From contig NZ_MJIG01000003.1 in NCBI RefSeq assembly GCF_001940245.1, positions 124,001 to 188,000 on the forward strand: a stretch of 64,000 nucleotides of DNA, given 5' to 3'. This DNA is from Anaerostipes sp. 992a (GTDB taxonomy: Bacteria > Bacillota > Clostridia > Lachnospirales > Lachnospiraceae). The translations under genes and the position numbers were made by a program. Every line of letters begins with the position of its first letter. The first letter of the stretch is position 1. Positions 8,343 to 17,517 of this stretch are shown here, piece by piece. Under the pieces are notes generated by a model. It ran no database searches. It had not been told where the DNA came from and saw only the letters and a list, made by a program, of their open reading frames with translations.

Positions 8343-10216
8343 AAGCAGGAGCGAAGCTGGGAGGCCGTTATGAGATTATAAAGAAGATAGGGGCAGGCGG
8401 AATGGCAGATGTCTATATGGCAAAGGACAACAAATTGGGCCGTTTCGTTGCGATAAAGGTCTTGAAGGAAGAATTTAGCTCCGATGAGAATTTTTTAAGA
8501 AAATTTGATATAGAAGCACAGGCTGTGGCCGGATTGTTGCATCCTAATATTATTAATGTATACGATGTTGGGATTGAAGGAGATGTGCATTATATTGTCA
8601 TGGAATTGGCAGATGGAATTACATTAAAGGAATATATCCGTAATGAAAAGCGATTAACTGCAGAGGATACAGTGAATTTCTCCATTCAGATCGCGGAGGC
8701 CATCGGATGTGCCCATGAGCATAAGATCATACACAGAGATATTAAGCCACAGAATATTCTGGTATCCAGCTATGGGGCCATTAAAGTAACGGATTTTGGA
8801 ATTGCCAAAGCTGCCAATTCCAATACGATGACTTCGACAGCCATTGGCTCTGTTCATTATTTATCACCAGAACAGGCACGAGGAGGATTTTCTGATTCAC
8901 GCAGTGATATTTATGCGCTGGGGATTACCATGTATGAGATGGTAACTGGAAGAGTGCCATTTGACCATGAGAATGGAGTTACCATTGCGCTTATGCATTT
9001 GCAAAATGATGCGATTCCTCCAAGGGAGATTAACAGCAATATTCCCAAAAGTCTGGAAAAGATTATTTTAAAATGCCTTGCCAAAAAGCCAGAGGAGCGT
9101 TATCAGACAGCCGGAGAGCTGATCGTTGATTTAAAAAAGGTATTTGAAGATCCGGAAGGAAGTTTCGTAAAAATGCCGGTTTTTGTGGATGATTCACCAA
9201 CACAGCTGATCGGAGATGCAGAAATCAGCCAGATCAAATCTCAGATTGCAGATAGATCCATCGAAAAAAGTGAACTATCTAATACAGAAATAAAGAAACA
9301 GAAGGCATCAAAGCAGGAAGAAGGTATGGTAGATGGTGATGAAGAAGAGGATATAGCTGTCAGTGGAAAACTGGAAAAGCTGGTAGTGATTCTTGCCATT
9401 GTAGTAGCAGTGATCATTGCCATTGGAATTTTCTCCTTCATTGGAAAAGCCAGCGGTCTTTTTAAAGTTGGAAAGAACAACGTTACGACAGAGAATACAG
9501 CAAATGTTGCTGGAGATACCAGTACAGAAGAATATAAGACGACAACGGTACCGGATCTTTATAAGTTGACAGCAGAAGCGGCAGAAGAAAAGCTGGATGC
9601 AGAAAAACTGAAATGTCAGATAGAATATGAAGAAAGCGATGAAGTGCAGCTGGGATGCGTGATCCGTCAGAATATAGAAGCAGGGCGGGAAGTGGAAGAA
9701 GGAACCACAGTCATTATCACGGTGAATTCCGGAGAGGTGAAAAAAAGCGTACCTCAGGTGACCGGACAAACCCAGGCAGCGGCTACGAAGATTCTTCGCA
9801 ATATTCCATTTCGGGTTTCCGTACAGGAAAAATATAGCGATGAGGTAGCAGAGGGAATTGTAATTTCACAAAGCCCTGATGCTGGAAAAAAGGCCGCGAA
9901 AAATTCTACAGTGACCATTGTAGTCAGCAAGGGAAGCAGTAAGGTTACGGTTCCTAGCCTGACCAATTATACACAGTCCGAGGCATCCAGACAGTTGCGC
10001 AACATGGGACTTGTGCTTGGTAATGTTGCTTCAGAATATAATGATGATGTAAAAAAAGGTTATGTGATACGACAGGGCGTTGCAGCTGGCACAAAAGTCA
10101 GCAATGGAACGGCAATCAGTATCGTCATCAGTCTGGGACCAAAGGCGACGGAGGAACCGACGACTACAGAGGAAGAACATGAGCCAGATACTGAGGAAGA
10201 GGAAGACTATGAATAA
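8336..10216 (+). CDS. prkC: PASTA-domain Ser/Thr protein kinase
   Basis: This is a 626-residue membrane kinase that senses peptidoglycan or lipid II fragments. The cytoplasmic kinase domain spans about 10-270, with GAGGMADVY near 20, VAIKVLK near 39, the catalytic loop HRDIKPQN near 137 and DFGIA near 156. A low-complexity juxtamembrane region follows. A single hydrophobic helix lies at about 346-370. Outside are three PASTA repeats of about 66 residues starting near 402, 470 and 537, then an acidic Glu/Thr tail. Three PASTA units is within the usual Firmicutes range. It overlaps prpC at its start and rsgA at its end. Confidence 0.96.
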   Translation: MLEAGAKLGGRYEIIKKIGAGGMADVYMAKDNKLGRFVAIKVLKEEFSSDENFLRKFDIEAQAVAGLLHPNIINVYDVGIEGDVHYIVMELADGITLKEYIRNEKRLTAEDTVNFSIQIAEAIGCAHEHKIIHRDIKPQNILVSSYGAIKVTDFGIAKAANSNTMTSTAIGSVHYLSPEQARGGFSDSRSDIYALGITMYEMVTGRVPFDHENGVTIALMHLQNDAIPPREINSNIPKSLEKIILKCLAKKPEERYQTAGELIVDLKKVFEDPEGSFVKMPVFVDDSPTQLIGDAEISQIKSQIADRSIEKSELSNTEIKKQKASKQEEGMVDGDEEEDIAVSGKLEKLVVILAIVVAVIIAIGIFSFIGKASGLFKVGKNNVTTENTANVAGDTSTEEYKTTTVPDLYKLTAEAAEEKLDAEKLKCQIEYEESDEVQLGCVIRQNIEAGREVEEGTTVIITVNSGEVKKSVPQVTGQTQAAATKILRNIPFRVSVQEKYSDEVAEGIVISQSPDAGKKAAKNSTVTIVVSKGSSKVTVPSLTNYTQSEASRQLRNMGLVLGNVASEYNDDVKKGYVIRQGVAAGTKVSNGTAISIVISLGPKATEEPTTTEEEHEPDTEEEEDYE

Positions 10217-11099
10217 TGTCCAGGGAAAAATTATAAAAGGAATTGCCGGATTTTATTATGTGCATGTGAATGAATATGGGATCTTTGAATGTAAGGCAAA
10301 AGGTGCTTTTCGAAGCAAAAAGATCAAGCCTTTGGTAGGTGACAACGTGCAGATTCAGATCATTAGTCTGGAGCAGATGACGGGCAATATCATAGAGATA
10401 CTTCCGCGGATCAACGAATTGATTCGTCCAGCCGTTGCGAATATTGACCAGGCACTGATCGTATTTGCCATGAAGGATCCAAAGCCAAACTTAAATCTGC
10501 TGGATCGTTTTCTGATGATGATGCTAAAGCAGGAAGTGCCGACGATTATCTGCTTTAATAAGAAAGATATTACGGAAGAGCAGGAACAGAAGGAATTGGA
10601 GGAAATTTATAAAAATTGTGGATGCCGCCTTGTATTTACCAGCACATACACCGAAGAGGGCATGCAGGTCATCCAGGATCTGATCAAAGGAAAGACGACA
10701 GCGCTTGCCGGTCCTTCCGGTGTGGGAAAGTCTTCTATGCTCAATAAGCTTCATCCAGATGCCAACATGGAAACCGGCTCGGTCAGTGAGAAAATCAGGA
10801 GGGGACGCCATACCACCAGACATTCTGAGCTGATTCACATTGAAGAGGAGACGTATGTGATGGATACGCCTGGTTTTAGCTCTTTGTTCATTCATATGTT
10901 TGAGAAAGAGGAAATCAAGGATTATTTTTATGAATTCCGTCAATACGAGGCATACTGTAGATTTCAGGGATGTATGCACATCAGTGAACCAGACTGTGGA
11001 GTCAAGGAAGCGTTGGCAAAAGGAGAAATTAGTCAGGCACGTTATGACAGTTATCTGACGATTTACGAAGAACTAAAAAATCAAAAGAAAAAGTGGTAG
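10209..11099 (+). CDS. rsgA: Ribosome small-subunit biogenesis GTPase RsgA
   Basis: RsgA is a circularly permuted GTPase that checks late 30S maturation. In the 296-residue protein the G motifs occur in permuted order: NKKD (G4) near 116, then GPSGVGKSS (G1) near 166, then DTPGF (G3) near 217. An OB-fold precedes them, and a C-terminal zinc knuckle with C-x4-C-x-H-x6-C spacing lies near 253-266. A longer frame reaches back into prkC, but ATG at 10209, overlapping the prkC stop by 8 nt, gives the standard length. In many relatives rpe lies between rsgA and thiN; it is absent here. Confidence 0.95.
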   Translation: MNNVQGKIIKGIAGFYYVHVNEYGIFECKAKGAFRSKKIKPLVGDNVQIQIISLEQMTGNIIEILPRINELIRPAVANIDQALIVFAMKDPKPNLNLLDRFLMMMLKQEVPTIICFNKKDITEEQEQKELEEIYKNCGCRLVFTSTYTEEGMQVIQDLIKGKTTALAGPSGVGKSSMLNKLHPDANMETGSVSEKIRRGRHTTRHSELIHIEEETYVMDTPGFSSLFIHMFEKEEIKDYFYEFRQYEAYCRFQGCMHISEPDCGVKEALAKGEISQARYDSYLTIYEELKNQKKKW

Positions 11100-11101
11100 C
11101 T

Positions 11102-11746
11102 ATGCATATTTTAATTATTACAGGTGGAGGGATTGATATGCCCTTCACCCATTCTTATATAAAAGAACAAACATTTGATAAGATCATTGCAGCTGACAAA
11201 GGAGTACAGTATGCGATCCAGCTAGGGGTAAAACCAGATTTTATTCTAGGGGATTTTGATTCCCTAGGGGAAAAATGGAAAAAGAAGATGGAACAGTGGC
11301 AAGTACCAATCCTTACCTTTCCACCGGAAAAAGATTATACGGATACCCATCTGGCCATAGAATATGCCATTGAGCAGGGAGCAGAAGAGATTACCCTTTT
11401 GGGAGCGACTGGAACCAGATTGGATCATACCTGGGCCAATATCGGGCTTTTGCAGCTGGCAATGAAAAAAGGTGTTCATGCTCATATTGTGGATAAGCAT
11501 AATCGGATTACGATGATTTGTGAAAAAACTGTGATAAAAAGGGAGGATGCCTTTGGTGATTTTATTTCTCTGATTCCATATACAGAAAAGGTGACAGGCA
11601 TTACGCTGACAGGATTTTATTATCCATTAGAGGATGCAGAACTGACGCTTGGAATCAGCCTTGGAATATCCAATGAGCTGGTGGATGAGATTGGAATCAT
11701 CCAGATTGGCAGAGGAAATCTGCTCGTCATAGAATCCAGAGATTAA
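11102..11746 (+). CDS. thiN: Thiamine pyrophosphokinase
   Basis: This enzyme converts thiamine and ATP to thiamine pyrophosphate. The roughly 214-residue protein has the signature segments DKGVQYA, PDFILGDFDS near 42-51, EKDYTDTHLA near 75 and GATGTRLDHTWAN near 100-112, then a C-terminal beta domain. A GTG at 11093 is in frame, but ATG at 11102 gives the usual N-terminus MHILIITGG. It is the last gene of the prpC-prkC-rsgA group; the next gene is 89 nt downstream. Confidence 0.92.
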   Translation: MHILIITGGGIDMPFTHSYIKEQTFDKIIAADKGVQYAIQLGVKPDFILGDFDSLGEKWKKKMEQWQVPILTFPPEKDYTDTHLAIEYAIEQGAEEITLLGATGTRLDHTWANIGLLQLAMKKGVHAHIVDKHNRITMICEKTVIKREDAFGDFISLIPYTEKVTGITLTGFYYPLEDAELTLGISLGISNELVDEIGIIQIGRGNLLVIESRD

Positions 11747-11835
11747 ACTTACCTGGAATTTCTGCGCAATATCTTGATAAATCGTGGAAATTGTGCTAGA
11801 TTCTAAAGAATAAAGAACAGAAAGGAACGAAAAGA

Positions 11836-12129
11836 ATGGCAAATATAATTACCGATGAAACCATCGATTATGTAGGCATTTTAGCAAAGCTTGAGCTTTC
11901 TTCAGAAGAAAAAGAACAGGCGAAGAAGGATATGGCTAATATGCTGGACTATATTGATATGCTGAATGAATTAGATACTGATGGAGTTGAACCAATGTCA
12001 CATGTATTTCCAGTACACAATGTATTTCGTGAGGATGTAGTGGTCAACGGAGATGTGAGAGATGAAATGTTAAAAAATGCACCAGAAGAAAAGGATGGAT
12101 CCTTCATGGTTCCAAAAACAGTTGATTAG
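11836..12129 (+). CDS. gatC: Asp/Glu-tRNA amidotransferase subunit C
   Basis: GatC is a small scaffold that stabilises the GatA-GatB complex converting Glu-tRNA(Gln) and/or Asp-tRNA(Asn) to the amidated forms. The 97-residue protein has the typical N-terminal helix pair ([17 protein letters not shown]) and the conserved region [22 protein letters not shown] lies before the ATG. It heads the gatCAB operon, with gatA starting about 10 nt after the stop. An indirect amidation route for glutamine, and perhaps asparagine, charging is implied. Confidence 0.95.
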   Translation: MANIITDETIDYVGILAKLELSSEEKEQAKKDMANMLDYIDMLNELDTDGVEPMSHVFPVHNVFREDVVVNGDVRDEMLKNAPEEKDGSFMVPKTVD

Positions 12130-12138
12130 GAGGAGCGC

Positions 12139-13617
12139 ATGATGAGTCTTTTTAATATGACAGCAGTGGAGCTGGGCAAGAAGATCAAAGCGGGAGAAGT
12201 AACCGTTGTAGATGCCTGTAAAGCTGCATTAGAACAGATCAAAGCAACAGAAAAGGAATTAAACTGCTATGTTCAGGTACTTGAGGAGGCGCAGATTATG
12301 GAGCGTGCCAGAGAAGTACAGGAACAGATAGATGCAGGAGTTTTGACCGGACCTTTGGCAGGTGTGCCAGTGGCGATCAAAGATAATATGTGTACAGAAG
12401 GAATTACGACAACCTGTAGTTCCAAGATTTTATATAACTTTAAGCCAACCTTTAGTTCAGAGGCAGTGATCAATCTGGAAAAAGAAGGTGCGGTTATTCT
12501 GGGAAAAACTAATATGGATGAATTTGCTATGGGAAGTACCACAGAGACCTCCTATTTTGGTGAGACAAAGAACCCATGGAATACTCAGCACGTACCGGGA
12601 GGATCATCTGGAGGTTCTGCAGCAGCAGTGGCAGCGGGAGAATGTTTTTATGCATTAGGATCTGATACAGGTGGATCCATTCGCCAGCCGGCTTCTTTTT
12701 GTGGAATTGTTGGAATGAAGCCAACCTATGGAACGGTATCCCGTTATGGATTGATCGCTTATGGTTCTTCTCTGGATCAGATTGGGCCAATGACAAAGGA
12801 TGTTACTGACTGTGCAGCAGTTTTAGAAGCTATTGCTTCTTATGATTCCAAGGATTCTACATCCTTTAAACGTGAGGACTATGATTTTATGTCAGCACTG
12901 GTGGATGATGTGAAAGGATTAAAAATTGGAATTCCAAAGGATTATTTTGCCAAAGGACTGGATGGGGAAGTCAAAGAAGCAGTACTGGGCGCTGTGAAAA
13001 AACTGGAAGAAAAGGGAGCGATTGTAGAAGAGTTTGATCTGCATATGGTGCCATACGCAATTCCAGCATATTATGTGATCGCATCAGCAGAAGCAAGCTC
13101 TAACTTATCCCGTTTTGATGGAGTAAAATATGGATACCGTGCTGATGAATTTGAAGGACTTCACAATATGTATAAGAAGACCCGCTCAGAAGGATTTGGA
13201 CCAGAAGTAAAACGTCGTATTATGCTTGGTTCCTTTGTATTAAGCTCTGGTTATTACGATGCATATTACTTAAAAGCACTTCGTACGAAAGCATTGATCA
13301 AGAAGGAATTTGATCAGGCATTTGAAAAATATGATATTATTATCGGACCGGCAGCACCGACAACGGCTCCAAAGCTGGGAGACAGCCTAAGTGATCCATT
13401 GAAGATGTATTTAGGTGATATTTATACGATTTCCGTAAACCTTGCAGGACTTCCGGGAATCAGTGTACCTTGTGGAAGAGATCAGAATGGACTTCCGATC
13501 GGGGTACAGATGATTGCAGACTGCTTTAAAGAAAAAACATTGATTCAGGCTGCATATTCTTATGAGCAGGCAAGAGGACCATTTGATATCTGTCCTGCAC
13601 AGAAAGGAGCAAAATAG
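12139..13617 (+). CDS. gatA: Asp/Glu-tRNA amidotransferase subunit A
   Basis: GatA is the glutaminase/amidase subunit that releases ammonia for tRNA-bound Glu or Asp. The 492-residue protein has the amidase-signature Ser-cisSer-Lys site: catalytic Lys in VAIKDNM near 82, GGSSGGSAAAVAAG near 154-167 and the nucleophilic Ser in SDTGGSIRQPA near 174-184. The AGGAGG at 12128-12133 serves either ATG 12139 or the adjacent ATG 12142. The stop is followed one base later by gatB. Confidence 0.96.
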   Translation: MMSLFNMTAVELGKKIKAGEVTVVDACKAALEQIKATEKELNCYVQVLEEAQIMERAREVQEQIDAGVLTGPLAGVPVAIKDNMCTEGITTTCSSKILYNFKPTFSSEAVINLEKEGAVILGKTNMDEFAMGSTTETSYFGETKNPWNTQHVPGGSSGGSAAAVAAGECFYALGSDTGGSIRQPASFCGIVGMKPTYGTVSRYGLIAYGSSLDQIGPMTKDVTDCAAVLEAIASYDSKDSTSFKREDYDFMSALVDDVKGLKIGIPKDYFAKGLDGEVKEAVLGAVKKLEEKGAIVEEFDLHMVPYAIPAYYVIASAEASSNLSRFDGVKYGYRADEFEGLHNMYKKTRSEGFGPEVKRRIMLGSFVLSSGYYDAYYLKALRTKALIKKEFDQAFEKYDIIIGPAAPTTAPKLGDSLSDPLKMYLGDIYTISVNLAGLPGISVPCGRDQNGLPIGVQMIADCFKEKTLIQAAYSYEQARGPFDICPAQKGAK

Positions 13618-13618
13618 A

Positions 13619-15052
13619 ATGTCTAAACACTATGAAACTGTCATCGGACTGGAGGTCCATGTAGAATTAGCAACAAAAACAAAGATTTTCTGTTCCTGCA
13701 GTACCGAATTTGGAGGAGCGCCAAATACACATACCTGTCCAGTATGTACGGGAATGCCAGGCTCTTTGCCGGTTCTTAACAAGCAGGTAGTGGAATATGC
13801 CATGGCAGTAGGTCTGGCTACCAATTGTACGATTACACAAAATTGTAAATTTGACAGAAAGAATTATTTTTATCCGGATAATCCACAGAACTATCAGATT
13901 TCTCAGCTGTATCTGCCAATCTGCCGAGATGGCCATGTGGATATAGAAGTAGAAGGAAAGAAGAAATCCATCCGTATCCATGAAATTCATATGGAAGAGG
14001 ATGCTGGAAAGCTGATCCATGATCCAATTACCGATTGTTCACTGGTTGATTTTAACCGTTCTGGGGTACCATTGATCGAGATCGTATCTGAACCAGATAT
14101 GCGTTCCGCAGAAGAAGTAATCGCTTACCTGGAAAAGCTGCGCCTGATCATTCAGTATCTTGGAGCATCTGACTGTAAATTACAGGAGGGATCTATGCGT
14201 GCGGATGTTAACCTTTCTGTGCGTGAATACGGTTCTGAGGAATTCGGTACAAGAACAGAGATGAAAAACTTAAATTCCTTTAAGGCTATTGCAAGAGCTA
14301 TTGAAGGAGAGACGGAACGTCAGATCGATCTGCTGGAGGATGGAAAGCAGGTAGTACAGGAAACCAGACGATGGGATGATGAGGAGGAATATTCCTATCC
14401 AATGCGTTCCAAAGAGGATGCACAGGATTACCGTTACTTCCCAGATCCAGATTTGGTACCTGTTATCATCAGTGATGAATGGTTGAATGAAGTCAAAGAG
14501 CGTCAGCCAGAGCTTCGTGATGAGAAGATGATCCGCTATAAGGAAGAATTTGGACTGCCCGAATATGACATTGAGATATTGACAGCATCCAAGCATCTGG
14601 CAGATTTATTCGAAGAAACCAATGCAATGGTTGAGAAGCCAAAAGAAGTATCCAACTGGCTGATGGGTGAGACGATGCGTCTTGTAAAAGAAAGTGAGAT
14701 GGATGTGGATGATATTACCTTCTCACCAAAACATTTGGCAAAACTGATCGAGATGGTAGATGATGGAGCTATCAACCGAAAAGTGGCAAAGCAGGTATTT
14801 GAAGAAATCTTTAAAAAAGATGTGGAGCCAGAAAGCTATGTAGAGGAGAATGGATTAAAATCCATGAACGATGAAGGTGCACTTCGCACAACCATTGAAG
14901 AAATTGTAGCGAAAAATCCTCAGTCTGTAGAAGATTACCGGGCAGGTAAGAAAAAGGCCATTGGATTTTTGGTTGGACAGACGATGCGTGCCACTCAGGG
15001 AAAAGCAGATCCAGGTATGGTAAACAAAATTTTAAAAGAAATTCTGGGTTAA
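13619..15052 (+). CDS. gatB: Asp/Glu-tRNA amidotransferase subunit B
   Basis: GatB is the kinase/transamidase subunit that binds the mischarged tRNA, phosphorylates the side-chain carboxylate and accepts ammonia from GatA. The 477 residues begin YETVIGLEVHVEL, the family hallmark. They carry the zinc-type cysteines CSCSTEFG and CPVCTGMPG near 30-48, the DFNRSGVPLIEIVSEPD block near 143-159 and a C-terminal YqeY-like tail domain. The open frame extends further upstream inside gatA, but ATG at 13619 follows the gatA stop and gives the correct N-terminus. Confidence 0.96.
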   Translation: MSKHYETVIGLEVHVELATKTKIFCSCSTEFGGAPNTHTCPVCTGMPGSLPVLNKQVVEYAMAVGLATNCTITQNCKFDRKNYFYPDNPQNYQISQLYLPICRDGHVDIEVEGKKKSIRIHEIHMEEDAGKLIHDPITDCSLVDFNRSGVPLIEIVSEPDMRSAEEVIAYLEKLRLIIQYLGASDCKLQEGSMRADVNLSVREYGSEEFGTRTEMKNLNSFKAIARAIEGETERQIDLLEDGKQVVQETRRWDDEEEYSYPMRSKEDAQDYRYFPDPDLVPVIISDEWLNEVKERQPELRDEKMIRYKEEFGLPEYDIEILTASKHLADLFEETNAMVEKPKEVSNWLMGETMRLVKESEMDVDDITFSPKHLAKLIEMVDDGAINRKVAKQVFEEIFKKDVEPESYVEENGLKSMNDEGALRTTIEEIVAKNPQSVEDYRAGKKKAIGFLVGQTMRATQGKADPGMVNKILKEILG

Positions 15053-15068
15053 TATAGGGTAAAAAATA

Positions 15069-15096
15069 TTGACAAGTTATTCTGGAATGTTATAAT
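15069..15096 (+). promoter_or_regulatory. Sigma-A-type promoter of the T-box/thrS unit
   Basis: TTGACA at 15069-15074 and TATAAT at 15091-15096 are separated by 16 nt. This lies directly after gatB and upstream of the T-box leader, so transcription of the leader should start near 15103. Confidence 0.75.
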
Positions 15097-15124
15097 AATT
15101 CAAGAAAATATTTTCTGATATAAA

Positions 15125-15380
15125 ATGAACACGTTGATGAGACGAGTACATATAAGGAAATTGACAGAGAGAAGGCGTCATGGGCTGAAAGCGCTTTTCA
15201 GTGAAATTATATGGAAAACTACCTCGGAGTGGCTCTAATCAAGCCCGGTCGACACCGTTACCGTCAGTAATAAGTGGTTTAATGTATGGCTTTGCCATAT
15301 CATCTGAAACAATCAGGGTGGAACCGCGGGTTATGAATATACTCGCCCCTTGCAGCTTTGTCTGTAAGGGGCATTTTTTA
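15125..15380 (+). promoter_or_regulatory. T-box riboswitch (threonyl-tRNA sensing)
   Basis: The untranslated leader before thrS shows T-box architecture. A long Stem I region runs from about 15130 to 15245. The conserved linker CACCGTTACC follows, then the T-box sequence AGGGTGGAACCGCG at 15315-15328. An intrinsic terminator has a 7-bp stem (GCCCCTT at 15345-15351 with AAGGGGC at 15366-15372) and a U-rich tail. Uncharged tRNA-Thr would stabilise the antiterminator and let thrS be transcribed. A Thr codon, ACC at 15221-15223 near the 3' side of Stem I, is the best specifier candidate; it was chosen by position and by the downstream gene, not by a folded model. Confidence 0.9.
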
Positions 15381-15513
15381 TTACATAAGAAATTTTCCGA
15401 ATTTCTTATGCAACAAAAAAACTCCGAGGGATGTACACGATGTGTATAGGAAGACTACCATGCAACCACACATCAGTACACAAAACGGAGCAAGGAAAAG
15501 GAGAAAGAAAGCA

Positions 15514-17472
15514 ATGATTATTACATTAAAAGATGGATCAAAAAAAGAATATGAATCTCCAATGTCTGTATTGGAGATTGCATCTGATATCAGTGCAGGT
15601 CTTGGAAGGATGGCCTGTGCAGGTGAAGTAGATGGAGAAGTTGTAGATTTACGAACAGTAATTGAAAAAGACTGTGAATTAAATATTTTGACATTTGATA
15701 ACAGTGAAGAAGGGAAAGCGGCTTTCCGTCATACGGCCTCTCATGTGTTGGCTCAGGCAGTAAAAAGATTGTATCCAGATGCAAAATGTGCCATTGGACC
15801 ATCCATTGAGAATGGATTTTACTATGATTTCGATATGCCATCCTTAAATCGTGAGGATTTGGATAAAATCGAAAAAGAAATGAAGAAAGTGATCAAGGAA
15901 AATCACAAATTGGAATACTTCACTCTCCCAAGAGAGGAAGCAATTAAGCTTATGAAAGAAAAAGATGAGCCATATAAAGTGGAGTTAATCGAAGATCTTC
16001 CAGAAGATGCTATTATTTCTTTCTATAAACAAGGAGATTTTACAGATCTTTGTGCAGGACCTCATTTGATGAGCACAAAAGCGATCAAGGCATTTAAGTT
16101 GATTTCTTCTTCTGGTGCTTACTGGAGAGGAAATGAAAAGAACAAGATGTTAACACGTATTTATGGTACTGCTTATACAAAGAAGGCAGATTTGGAAGAG
16201 CGTCTTGCATATTTGGAAAATATTAAGAACCGCGACCATAATAAACTGGGAAGAGAGATGGAACTGTTTACAACTGTAGATGTGATCGGTCAGGGACTTC
16301 CACTATTGATGCCAAAAGGGCAGAAGATCATTCAGACCATGCAGAGATGGATTGAGGATCTGGAAGATAATGAATGGGGCTATGTAAGAACAAAGACACC
16401 ATTGATGGCAAAGTCTGATCTGTATAAACTTTCCGGACACTGGGATCATTACAAGGACGGAATGTTCGTTCTTGGTGACGAGGAAAAGGATAAAGAAGTA
16501 ATGGCACTTCGCCCAATGACTTGTCCATTCCAGTATTTTGTATATAAGAATTCTCAGAAATCCTACCGTGATCTTCCAATTCGTTATGGGGAAACATCAA
16601 CCTTATTTAGAAATGAGGATTCTGGAGAAATGCATGGGCTGACTCGTGTGCGCCAGTTTACGATCTCTGAAGGACATTTGATTGTTCGTCCGGACCAGAT
16701 GGTAGAGGAATTTAAAGGCTGTATGGCATTGGCAAAGCATTGTCTGACGACACTTGGACTGGAAGAAGATGTAACCTATCATCTTTCTAAATGGGATCCG
16801 GATAATAAAGAAAAATATATCGGAGAACCAGAAGTCTGGGAAGAAACACAGCAGCACATTAGAAATATTTTAACAGAACTGGATATTGATTTTGTAGAGG
16901 ACGTGGGGGAAGCTGCATTCTATGGACCGAAAGTAGATATTAATGCAAAGAATGTATATGGAAAAGAAGACACAATGATTACAATTCAGTGGGATGCTCT
17001 GTTGGCAGAACAGTTCGATATGTATTACATTGATCAGAATGGCGATAAGGTACGTCCATATATTATTCATAGAACAAGTATTGGATGCTATGAAAGAACA
17101 TTGGCATGGCTGATTGAAAAATATGAGGGACTGTTCCCAACATGGTTATGCCCAGAGCAGGTAAGAATTCTTCCAATTTCTGAAAAATATATGGATTATG
17201 CAAAGAAAGTGGAAAAAGAATGTAAGGCAAATGGCATTCAGGTAACGGTAGATGGACGTTCTGAAAAGATTGGCTATAAGATTCGTGAAGCAAGACTGAA
17301 CAAAGTTCCTTATATGCTGGTTGTAGGTGCAAAAGAAGAGGAAGAAGGCAAGGTATCCGTAAGAAGTCGCTACTTAGGCGATGAAGGGGCTAAGGATTTA
17401 CAGGTATTTATCGATGATATTTGCAAAGAAATTCGGACAAAAGAAATCAGAAAGATTGAAGTTGAGAATTAA
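15514..17472 (+). CDS. thrS: Threonyl-tRNA synthetase
   Basis: ThrRS charges tRNA-Thr. The 652-residue protein has an N-terminal TGS domain and an editing domain with HTASH near residue 75 and CAGPH near 180. The class II core has motif 2 FRNEDSGEMHGLTRVRQF near 365-382 and zinc ligand Cys in MTCPFQ near 336. Motif 3 and the anticodon-binding domain (CPEQVRILPISEKY) lie near the end. A longer upstream frame exists, but ATG 15514 with GGAGAA before it yields the normal TGS start. It is controlled by the T-box in front of it and is complete. Confidence 0.97.
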   Translation: MIITLKDGSKKEYESPMSVLEIASDISAGLGRMACAGEVDGEVVDLRTVIEKDCELNILTFDNSEEGKAAFRHTASHVLAQAVKRLYPDAKCAIGPSIENGFYYDFDMPSLNREDLDKIEKEMKKVIKENHKLEYFTLPREEAIKLMKEKDEPYKVELIEDLPEDAIISFYKQGDFTDLCAGPHLMSTKAIKAFKLISSSGAYWRGNEKNKMLTRIYGTAYTKKADLEERLAYLENIKNRDHNKLGREMELFTTVDVIGQGLPLLMPKGQKIIQTMQRWIEDLEDNEWGYVRTKTPLMAKSDLYKLSGHWDHYKDGMFVLGDEEKDKEVMALRPMTCPFQYFVYKNSQKSYRDLPIRYGETSTLFRNEDSGEMHGLTRVRQFTISEGHLIVRPDQMVEEFKGCMALAKHCLTTLGLEEDVTYHLSKWDPDNKEKYIGEPEVWEETQQHIRNILTELDIDFVEDVGEAAFYGPKVDINAKNVYGKEDTMITIQWDALLAEQFDMYYIDQNGDKVRPYIIHRTSIGCYERTLAWLIEKYEGLFPTWLCPEQVRILPISEKYMDYAKKVEKECKANGIQVTVDGRSEKIGYKIREARLNKVPYMLVVGAKEEEEGKVSVRSRYLGDEGAKDLQVFIDDICKEIRTKEIRKIEVEN

Positions 17473-17517
17473 TCGGTGGAAAGGATTGCCGATTAGGAGA
17501 AAGAAGGAGGAAATAGG

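Noticed and set aside
9308-9769. Long minus-strand open frame opposite prkC
   Set aside because: No ribosome site and the composition is the mirror of the PASTA-kinase coding strand; a shadow frame.
8336-10216. Defence-type kinase system with prpC
   Set aside because: The phosphatase-kinase pair with PASTA repeats beside rsgA is the ordinary Firmicutes housekeeping arrangement.
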